A stretch of 64,000 bases of DNA from Apostichopus japonicus (taxonomy: Eukaryota > Echinodermata > Holothuroidea > Aspidochirotida > Stichopodidae): the NCBI RefSeq assembly GCF_037975245.1, contig NC_092568.1, positions 29,330,001-29,394,000 of the forward strand, written 5' to 3'. Made by a program: the position numbers and the translations under genes. This document shows positions 50,101 through 62,100 of the stretch, one piece after another. Under the pieces are notes generated by a model, which saw nothing but the letters and a program-made list of their open reading frames with translations, did no database searches and was not told where the DNA came from. Every line of letters begins with the position of its first letter. Positions within the stretch are counted from its first letter, which is position 1.

Positions 50101-53100
50101 TGGCTTTGTTTTAAAGCCTGAAGACTGTTGATTCATTCGGTTGTATCAAGTTATGGTAACAGCATGACATTTATATTGACAAAATGATCACTGTTCTGTA
50201 GTAAAAAGTTAGGTTTGACACCAAAGCCCTGCAGTGGCATTTTAATATCCCTCCCTGTGTAGGTGTGAGTTACTGCAATATACCTGTAACATGTCTTCTG
50301 AAAGTGATAATTCCATTTGATGTAATAAAAGTCAGCCCACATCAAGATAGAAGTTATGTCAAAGGTCATTTTGGATCAAAGCAGACAAATGTGAAATATG
50401 TACAAATATGAATCCTTTAAATGTTACATAGATTGCAGGTGATATTTCCACTTGATGTAATACAAGGTAGCCCACCTCAAGATATCTGCATAAGTCAAAG
50501 CCCAAGGAGATCACATATCATAGCAATGTGTGTCTATAGATCTATCTTCATGTCTGTAGTCTGTACATGTCTGTGTGTCAACATCAGTACAAAGGTTGTT
50601 GCTCAATCCTGACAAAAATTGTGAAAGTGGCTGTTCATGTCAGGGGCTGCATTAATGTTTTACACAAAAAGTTGGTCAAAGGTCATTTTGGTTCAGAGCA
50701 GACCTGTACAAATATGAAATCCTTTAAAATGTTCAGTACATAGATGAAGGTTTAATTTTGTCTGGAGGAATCTTGAAAAACCAACATTTCCATCTTTCAA
50801 AACAAAAGGGGTGTAGAGGCCTGTATATGGCTTGTTTATGTTTTTTCTGGGGGGAGAGGGGGGTGGTTCTGAGGGGCTTTGTAGCCTCCTTCACATCATG
50901 CTCTTAACCATTATGTAGGCCTTTGATGTTAAAAAAAAAAACTCAACAACAGCTGATTTTCTTCACTGTATAATATTTTGATAGATGATGTTTAGAGTGT
51001 GTTAGGTGCTGACAAAAACTTAGAAGTATATACATATATATTGTATATATGTTACTATGTTACTATGAGAGGTGATGTATCTAACTGAGCAGTAAAAGTC
51101 ACCCAGAAACATGACATGATACAATGAAAATGAATAATGAAACCTTAAGAACCAGACTGAGTGTGGTTTCTTTCTTTTTTTATTTATGGTTTTTTTTTTG
51201 GGGGGGGGGGGAGATTTGGCTTGATTTAACTTTAATTCTATGTCCCCATTCAATTCGGTTTAAATTGATGACAAAACCCATGTTGGGATAAACTGGAGTG
51301 CTAACCTCTCTATCCCAACTATAATGTTTGCTGAATATGCTCATATTAAGACAGAACCACTACAGGATTGGTTTGGAGTGTTTGCCCACTACAATCAGTT
51401 TTATTTGACCTCTTTCATCAGTTGGAGGGATGCCTGCATTAAGGCTTAATAGTCAAGTAAATATTTATTTAGGAGTGCCTTTTTTTGTGTGGGAAGCAGA
51501 GATAGACTAGGGTTCATACAGCATTCTCTCTGGGTTCCTTCAAAATGTAAAGAAACAATTGTTACTGGTACTACTGTCAGTTTCTGAGAGGTTGCAGTAC
51601 AGTACTTGCTCTCCATCCTCCATAATCTTTGTCAGGTCATCATATTAATCATAGATAACCCAATTGAGAGGCTCACTCACCTTTACTTTGAGTTATTAAA
51701 GGATACTTTATTGTATCTGTGAATGAGTTAACTTTCGCCATTAAGAAGGACAGGGGATTGAATTAATATTCATACTTTTAATCAGTGTAAGGAATTTAGA
51801 ATGTCAAAAAAAGTCTTCTCTGGAGTATATTGAAGTATTTTTTCAACACTGCACTGAATAAGTTTAGCAAATTAATTAAGCATATGTACAGTGTTCTATC
51901 GGGTACTGAAAGTGGTCCACCTAGGTTGGATATGGAATCCATAACATCACAACCATGTTTGTGCAATTGGAAATTTTAGGGTGGTGGGGGGGGGGGGATA
52001 GGCGGATTCAGGTTACTGTATTTTTAAATGTCACATTTGGTTTCGATGATAATCGTAACCTAAGTAGCATTCGTGATGGCGTGTGTGTGCATTTGTGATG
52101 CCCAGCTTTTAAACATGATAAGAGATTTTTGGACTAATTTTTTTTGTGGAGGTCAAAGGTCATTTGGGGTCACCAAGGGTAAATTGTGTAAACCTTATAA
52201 ATACGATATCTCAAGAAGGGAAGCTTGGGCAGATTTCATATTTAGTTTGTAGATGTACCACATTGAGTACAAGAAGCCTGTTGTTTTGGTGGAGGTCAAA
52301 GGTCATTCTGATGAATGTAGGAAAAGTTTGTATGTGTGTGTTAGTGTGTGACCTTGACATTGTAAACTGACATTTACAATATAGTTCAGGCAGCAAGATC
52401 TAGTTCCAAAAATCTTTTACAAATCACCTGCTAACGCCTCATTCCTATCAAAATTTCTGAGCCTTTCATGCACAGTAACAACCCACAATGTCTCTACCCA
52501 CATATATGTACAGGATTATCTATTGAAACAATGTTAAGTTTACACACTCTAGATATCAGTATAATGCTGAAGGCTTGATTTAATGCTAGCAAGCTACCTT
52601 TAGTATGTACAGTACAGGTGTCCTTGTTTATTTTATAAATACACATATGAAATTCACATTTAAAAGATAATCATATATATTTATATTTATAATCATTTAA
52701 TATAATCATATAAACCAATTCTCATCATTATTTTTTCAACTCTTTGATGGACATATAAATGTTAACATTGAATTGTACCAGCTCACTATAATGTTTACCC
52801 TAAAGGCTTATGTCTATTGAAACAATTTTTTTTGTCCGAAAATACCAAAACGCTTTCTAGTATATATAACAGAATCAATCTATAAGTAGCAGCCTGTTTT
52901 TATCTTTTGCATTGTTCCATCTAGAGTCAGCTGTGTTTACCTTACTTGTCAAGTTTCAAAAGTTTTGGGACATCCAGCAAATGTTTGAACGTTGCTATCG
53001 ACCTAACTGTTACTCAAACCTAATGTTCGTATTTTTTTTGTTGATACAAAAAAGAACACTTGCAACAAATCAAGGACATAAAATTGAATCAGGAATTATT

Positions 53101-56100
53101 TATTATGCAGTCAATTTGTCAATATGAGTTTTTAATCACATGACACAGAAATCCAAATTAATATTTTGTGTTTTTTTTTTAACTACTTCTCTCTTTGGAA
53201 TTAAGGTGGATTAGTAGAGCATACTAGTAGGCTAGCATTAATATAGGAGGCTTTCAACTATCGAAGGATATTGAGACCGTCCCCTAAATCAACTCATAAA
53301 GCTGCATAATTAGCATTAGCTTTGCAGTTCATTGTTAATACAATATATTGTTTTCTCGTTAATTTGTAATCTATTCTCAAGAATCATTAGCGGATCGTTA
53401 TTTCAAGAGAGTCTGATAATGTAACAGATCTATGTACACACACCGTATATTTGCATAGTGTGATCATGCAGTAGGCAACTGTACCATTGTTTATTAATCA
53501 GGAAGTGAGGCGGCTGATTTATACCAGCATATTTATGCTGCTCTCATCTCTGATGAATGCAAATAAAACTTAATAACAATCTCATATCTGCACTTTGATT
53601 AACCATCAAGAAAGTTTTCCCACTGTATTTATTACAACTTTGTCGATTGACCCCCTCCCCCTCCCACCCCCCCCCCCCGAATAAAGAAAATGGATACTTT
53701 CTGCAAACCTTTTGTAAATCTACACAAATCCTCAAAGAAGATAAAGAACAAGGATGTGTCTGAATAAATTCCAAACATATGGTTAACCCTACTCCATGAT
53801 GTAAACAGTTTATTGGCTTCTAAAATATTTTAAATGTAAACTACTTATTCATCATGATTTTATAATTAATTTTCAGATGCAAATACTGGCACTATCCTAC
53901 CAAGTTACCTGCGTCAAGTGTGATCATTGTTTTTCACAACGAAGGTTGGTCTACCCTCATGAGGACCGTCCACAGCGTCTTCAATGAATCCCCGCCAGAA
54001 TTACTTCAGGAGGTTGTAATGGTAGACGACTTCAGCAGTAAAGGTTGGCATGGCAACTTGAAACTATCCAGTCCTCCTTTTTTTATTTTTTTATTTAATT
54101 TTATTAATATTTTTTTATTTCTTTTATTTTTAATTATCATTTCGTTAGTATTTTGGTGACTTGTCTCAATTTCCATGGAAACATGTCAGGGATACTTGGA
54201 ATTTTAAGTCCTTGAAAGTACGGAAGAGAGAATATATACAAACTAGAACACATCTCAGGTTATATTATAAATGCAACTGTTATAACAGAAAGGTTTTTTT
54301 GGTAGAGAATAAAGTAGAATGTCTGACATCTGTGTCTTTGATGTACATTAGTATTGGTCACACATTTAAGTTGTCATGGTAACATGTCAAGGACACTTGT
54401 AGTTTCAGTGCATAAAAGTACCAAACAGGGATGTATCTATTATGGCAGGAATCTCTTTTTGGTAGAGAAAAATCGGAATGCCTGACGTTTGGGTTTTTTA
54501 TTTTGGATAATTTCTACTAATGATTCTAACAAAAACTAATCTATAAATTAGAATAAATAATTAGACATATTATGTGCATAATTAAGCACCTAAAACACCT
54601 AACAAGAATATAACACACAAAAGTTTTGATATCACCTTCACTATGAATATGCAACTTGCCAGTGTCCAGATGTGTGGTAAATGATTCAAAAATATAAAGT
54701 GTTATCGTGCATTCACACAAAGGTTTAATAATGGGTGTCAAGTCATTACACGCAACATTATGCAATCAAAAGCGTGTTCAACTTTTATTCTACGACAAAT
54801 AGCGGATTTTAATTTTGCATATAACAGTACTTGTATGTTCATATCATCATGTTATTTTACAGAACGGACAGTGAATGTTGGTTAATGATGAACCCACATG
54901 ATATCTCCCGTTTCTTTAGCTTTAAAATTACGTTAAATTGTACAAACGGCATGCCACAGTAATATCATGTCAAAATTTCACCTTAATTTACGTTTTTTTT
55001 TTTAGCAGTGTAAATGTCCCATTAACATTATTCAAAACTGGTGATATTCATAAATGTGTGTATAAGAGTTAATGATAATGTAAAGTGAACTAAAATCCCC
55101 GAACAATGCTGGTTCTTAAAAGGCAGAGATGTTGCCAGTTGCCACATACTGTATTATGGAGGAACATCCAGACAAATAAATATGACAGAAATTTCTCTAT
55201 TAATTTGTCATCCTTTTCTCTGCGACATACTGTATGTAATTTATTTCTCTCTGTTTCAACCACCACAGAGCACTTACAACAACAGTTGGACGATTACATC
55301 AAACGTCCATTTTTCAAGAACAAAGTGCGTCTCTTCCGTAACGCCAAACGAGAAGGACTGATAAGGTCCCGCATCACAGGTGCAGAGCACGCTAGAGCAC
55401 AGATTCTTATATTCTTAGATGCCCACTGTGAGTGTAATCCTAACTGGTTGCCTCCACTGGTATCGGAAATAGCAGTCAACAGGTGCGCTGTTTCATTATT
55501 TTGATTTATTTGTGACTTTTTCCATTTCTCATCGATACAATTCTTAGCAGCATGTCAGATATTTGTTTGAATAAGAGTGGTCGTCTGTGAGTCTCTATTT
55601 ATCGAGACTAAATGTAGCGTGACTGTGACAGCAAGCCGACGAAGTAAATGTGACTCAGCCGGAGTAGACCAGCATAGTTATGTTCTAGCAACTACTGCTG
55701 ATCAAGATTTCAGCCAATTTTCAGACGAGTCTTCATCAATCAGAGAAGACTCAACGTGTAGCATCTTGCCGAGTGGCGGATAGCAGTGTGCATCGTTGCA
55801 TGACTACAACTGCTCAGATGCAACAAAATTTTACCAAGCACAGGGAATTAACTTTGCTTATTACTTAACCCAGAGCCATATAATTAACTTAAAAGTCATT
55901 CAGTTTGCCATGGGGGGGGTGGGTGTTGTTGTTGAGTAGTGTCCTATTCAGTTGGGTGGTGTGTGGCTGGCTTAGTGTACACAGTAATGAATTTGTCCAA
56001 TAGGAGATACATGGAGTTAGTTTCTCTATGAGGTCCAAATTGGCATGTGTTATGTAATAGAAACACACTTTAAATGTTTTTATATTATTTATTTTAAAAA

Positions 56101-59100
56101 GTTAAACAACCTTAGCAACCTTTTCACAGTTCAACTAGAGTGTTTGCTTTATCTCTTATAAACCACAGATATAAACATATCTGAGAGAGTGAGTTGCAGC
56201 AGGCACACTGTATCACGTAAAGTGAAGTTCTCTGTGTCGTCATTCTGACTACCGAAAATGTGTTGCATCGTAGTGAATGGTATATGAATCCTACAGGAGA
56301 GTACTGTAGCATGTAGACTTTTCCTTGTGTCTCTATTAACCTTTAAGAGTTCTGTGTTTGAAGAGTGATTGAATATTATTATACATTGTACATATTGTAA
56401 TTAGACACATCCCTTGCATGCCTCTCACACCATTAACGGAACGGTCTTTCCATCCCGTCTCTCTTAGGACCACGGTGGTTTGTCCGACAGTGGATTCTGT
56501 GGATGCAGATACCTACGAATACCACCCTCAGGGCGATGGGCTCTGTAGGGGTATTTTTAACTGGGACTTTTGGTACAAGAGAGTGTCTATCGAAGAATCC
56601 AGGGAGAGACTCGGTCTCAAGCACAGAAGCGAAGCATATGCGTAAGTTTGGCCGTTAAACAGTCTTCAAATGTGCGGCTCGAAAAGCTATTGAGACCTGG
56701 GTTGATTTATCTCACAATGATGGATAAGAACTGAAAAGTAAAAGCATTTGTTCATTATGCCTTGTTTAATTAGTGGTTTTGCCTTGCCATGCGATCATGT
56801 ATAACAGGACAAGAGCTTTATTCTCTTTGACCCCACCGCACGTAGTCCAAAGAATCTTTGTATTACCTTATTGCAATATGGTTTCTTGCAACCAGAGTAA
56901 TTTTCAGTTTAGAGCAACAGCAACAAAAATCATAAAAGCTGTGTTTTGCACTTCTTCGGTAAAACATTAAAGATGTAATACTTAAACATGCAAACTATAA
57001 GAATTCTTGAGGTATTAAATCTGTAACATATTTATGGGTTTACTTTTCCATAGAAAGTACTGTTGATAAAGGTGTCAGCATAAGCAGTTGTGAGAACCAA
57101 ATCTAAGGTTGATTATTAATTATCAGTCATTCATGAAGGTTGTTATGGTGATTAAAATACAAAATGGTGTCATTATCTTTTGATTTGCTCTTATATTGTG
57201 AAATAAAGTTGAAAAGCACATATTATCATTATTATTAATAAATTTTCCAAAAGTTTTGACAACCTTGCTTTATCTGTTATCTTATTTTTCTCTGATCAGG
57301 TCCCCAGTCATGGCCGGAGGCCTCTTTGGGTTAGACAGGTCATATTTCTTTGAACTGGGTGCTTATGACCCAGGCCTAGAGATATGGGGTGGTGAGAATA
57401 TGGAGATATCCTTTAAAGTGAGTTGTTTTTATTTTTATCTTTTTGAGAACAAATATGGCTACATACAATTGGTCATTGACGAACAGAACTAAACTGACCA
57501 ACTAGAGACTGGGAAACTTTTTTTTAATTTTGTTGAGAACTTAACCAACCATTCTAAGGATGATAGAAAGTATCATGTGACTATTTGATGAGTCATGTTG
57601 GTTGGGGAGGAGGGAGGGGGGGGTTGGAAAGAATCACAAAGTGAAACCCATCTTTCCATGTAGAGATACATAGTGATATTTCTCAAGAGAATTACTAGAC
57701 AGGACTGAAGTTTTTGGTGACATCCTTCAATCAAGAATTCAAAATTCTTCCAATGTGACAAAACCGACCAAAAATTTGGCTAAAAATAAGATCACAGTTC
57801 ATCAGATTAATACATTCTTCACATCTCCCATCAGTGATTGAACAAGTATGTAGTCAATTTAGTAAAGATCCTATTCAGTGTTCAAACTTACATCATCCAG
57901 ATACTTCTTTTCATTAGTTCTTAGTATAAATCACTTGTCAAAAGCCATATTTTCAAAATTTCTTTCCTTCTCTTCATTACTTAAAATTCAACTTGCTTGG
58001 TCAGCTAACTAAATCCACTGTCATTGTAATTTTAATAATTTAGTCTCTAGTAATAATCAAACCATTATCACCATTAACCCCTAAAGCTGATGATGAAAGG
58101 AAATTTAAAAAAATAATAAAATACCTAGAAAATGTTAATGCAAATCAAAACAAAGTGTTTGAACCTGATATGTTGCATAAATGCTGCATATTTTATTTTA
58201 CTAGAATTTCATTACTTTATGATAGTAATGGAAACTAAGCCCATCTTTGCAACCCCATTATGCATTCCATTATAAAAACTAACCAATCACTCACTCTAGG
58301 ATCGTTTCCAGTACTATTGTATGGAAAATGTTCATTCCCCTCCCCCTCCCCTCCCCTTCCCCTCCCTCTCCCCTCCCCTCCCCTCCCCTCCCCTCACCCT
58401 CCCCTCCCCTCCCCCAAAATAAAATTCTATAACAATTCAGGCCCATTTGCTGAGATAGACTAAATGAAAAATTCAAACCAAAACAAAGGTGTCTGGTTCT
58501 TTCTTATTGTTTTTGCCGAGACGAGAGCTTGCATCCAAGTTATGTTTTTATCTCGCCCAAAACAATAACAAATAATGGAACACCTTTGTTTGGGTTCTGT
58601 ACAATATAGATGTGCATGAAGGTAACATATTGTAAATTGTCAGATTAATAATAATTAAGCAAGCCTCATTTGGTAATGAGTCAAATTTGCCAGTTCAAAG
58701 TCTAAATTGTCCCATAATGAGTTTTTTCACCATGTTGAATATCGTTTTAATTTCCTGTTTGTTAATAAATATCAATTTTGGTTTTGAACTTAATGGATTT
58801 CAATTTTCTTCTTTCTCTTTCTTTTTCTCTCTATTTTTTGTTTTTTGATTAAGTACAAGAAATATTGACACAGCTGTTTAATGGTCTGAAATTTTAACTA
58901 CTGTGTTTAACATTATCGTTTCAAAAAGGACAAACATATTATTACGTTGCATAGTATGAGTGTTTCTCAGATGTTGCCAGATGCCTTCATGTGTTGTTAC
59001 TGTCAATAATCACAGTAGATTTAGTAACAGTATATATATGCTTGTCTGAAATGATTTATGAATATTCATTTCCAGGTTTGGATAAGTGTTTCTCTCTATT

Positions 59101-62100
59101 ATGTTGACAGATGCCTTAATGTGTTGTACTGTCAACACTCATAGTTGATTTAGTAACAGTATATATATGCTTGTCTGAAATGATTTATGAATATTCATTT
59201 CCAGGCTTGGATGTGTGGAGGAAGCCTCAAGTTTGTGCCTTGTTCTAGAGTCGGCCATATTTACCGTCACGGCGTGCCTTATACGTACCCCGACTCTGGT
59301 GTTAAGGGGGTTTCTGTAGTGCATATGGTAAGACCAATGATTTATGAATATTCATGTCCAGGCTTAGCTGCCTGGCGGAAATGTCAAGTTTGTGCCTTGT
59401 TCTAGAGTCCGCCATATGCAACCGTCACTGCGTGCCTTATACTCACCCAGACTCTGGTGTTAAGGGGGTTTCTGTAGTACATGGGGTGTGACCTACCTTA
59501 GGGCTTACACATCAAGCCATGCAGAAAAGTGTATTCTTGGTTACGTTGCTGTGGCCAGACAAATAGCCTATGCAGTCAAGTGTTGATCAGTGTGTGTTTG
59601 TCACGCCGTAGCTCTACGAACTGTTAGCTCAAGAAATTCAAACTTCAGAAAATCTCATCGGTTGTTAGAATAAGACAAAATGTGCAAATTTCATGGACCC
59701 TACACCTCAAAAGAAAGTCTGCTTGAACAAGTTCAGTTTGTAAATGCTTAATTGATTCTGGAAGGTCTATATGGTAGCATTCGGAATCTGAATCTGATAA
59801 AGTAATAAATTGGGAACATCTCTCATTTTGTACTCACAAAGATTACTTTCACATCTGAATCAAGTGTGAGTGTTGAGTGAAAATGAAACAAATCTAGCAA
59901 TTGTCTTTGTTTGGTTTGACTAAATACATTGAGGGCTTAGTTAACCTTAACCATGTGGAAGACCGATTCTATTTTAGAAACAAGAAGAAATATCATCTCT
60001 ACTATGTATTTTTGTATGGTTTTTGTTTTAGAATTACATGCGAGTGGCCGAGGTTTGGATGGATGAATACAAGGAATATTTTTACACGTTGAGGCCAGAG
60101 TTGAGAGGGAAGCCATTCGGCGATATAAGCGAACAGGTTGAATTCAGAAGGAAACACTGCCCCAAATCATTCAAGTGGTTTATGGAAGAGGTTGCTCCTG
60201 ATTCCATGAAACATTGGCCCCCTCCTCTACCAAACCAGGGATACGGAGAGGTGAGTACCATCAACCAATAAGCTGGAGGAAAATTTTAAAAGTAAAAAAT
60301 ACTTGAATTACCTAAAAAGCAGTTTATTGAAGTTACTTTGCTCATCTCTGTCTCAAATGTACTTGCGCGTTCTCCTTATCTATCTGACCAACTCACTAGT
60401 AACTTTTTAGCAGTTCATTGATTTGGCATGAGCTTCTCCAGTACTTTGACCAACCATCAGAATTTTGTTAACAACAGAATGGCTAGGAAGCTGATCCAAC
60501 ATGCTAGACAACACCTGTTCCCTAACTTAGCATTAACAAACAATTTATATATTTATATTTGTACTTATATGTTAAACTTGTTGACAGCAGCTACTATGTA
60601 CTGCTAACATTACTGTTGACTGTATACATTGAAGAGAGGATATTGTAACATTTTCCATCTGTTTCTCATTTTTTATGGTGTTCAATGAAACCTTTGTCAG
60701 TTTTTTTTTGGGATGTATTTAATGGAATCTTGATATAATCACAAATTGGGTAAAGGGAAGTTAGGTGTGGGTGGAGGGGGTGTCTAATTGTTTAAATATC
60801 AATAATCCTGCTTTCAAAAGGTAGTTTCCATGGAGTTGTAACTGTGCATCATCTTGACCTTGTGATATTCACTCATCCCGATGTTCTTTGACCTTATTGC
60901 CTGCAGATTCGTGCCATTTCGTCAGATCTATGTATGGACACTCTAGGTCACCAGAATGGAGAAATTGGCATGTACTACTGTCACGGTATGGGTGGCAACC
61001 AGAGATTCAGATTAGATGGCAACGGTGTACTCTACAGCAATGAAAATTGCCTCTACCCTCAGGGGGAGAAACTCAAAATCACAGAATGTAAAGCATTCAC
61101 ATCCACTGCAAAGTGGACCTTTAATGAGGTAAATCAATTTCTCCTTTTTTTTTTCTTTTTTTTTCATTCAAGAAAAAAAAAGAGGCATTTCTCGTATCAT
61201 GCTTCTTTGTGTGACCATTCCATATCTTCTTTTTGTTTTATACCTAAGATGTTTGCTCTACTTGGTTTTGGTTTTATGAGTATGGAGAGCTAAGAAAGAA
61301 AAGTAACAATCCAACCAGTGAATGGCATCAGATGTTTTTATTTATGTTGCTAATTACAGTAGAGGAGTAATCCATTTCTTTGGGGGAGGGGGGGGGGGAG
61401 GTTTCAAAAGTTTGATGTTGGAAGTTTTTCTTATCTCATGGAATTATTGGTATATTTATTTCATCTTCTTCAATCTCTTTGATGTATGTAAACAAATTTT
61501 GTGGGGTCAAACTGAGTCTGAAATTTGTCAGGCAGTAATACAAGTGTAAAGTTTTAGTCCAATTAATGTATATTTTAGAAGACAACAATCATCAAAGTGC
61601 AGTCATTTGGACAAATATCACAATGTGAAATCTATGTCGTAATTGCTACAAGAAATGTATGTCGTAAATCGTAATGTATGTATGTATGTCGTAAATCGTA
61701 TGTCGTATGTCGTAAATGTAAATGTAAATCGTAAATGTAATGTAAATCGTAAAATGTAAAATGTAAATTGTAAAATGTAAAATGTAAATCGTAAATGTAA
61801 ATCGTAAATCGTAAAAAAAAAAAAACGTAAATGTAAATCGTATGTCGTAAATGTATGTCGTAAATCTATGTCGTAAATGCTACAAGAAAAATTTAACTCA
61901 GAACCTTACTTTAATTTCATTTGCTGATAACTTTTGCTTCTCAAAGCTTGTGAATTTAGCGACCAAGTGTAATTTTGTCTTTCACATGATAGATAGATAG
62001 ATAAACAGATAGACAGACAGATAAATAGAATAAAGTATGTGTGTGTAGCCCACCTTCTCTATCTATGCCAAGATGACATAGACATGCACAGATAGGCTGG

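Noticed and set aside
52912-53127. 71-codon frame in GALNT intron 2
   Set aside because: No family resemblance, AT-driven composition, and no splice sites in phase with neighbouring exons.
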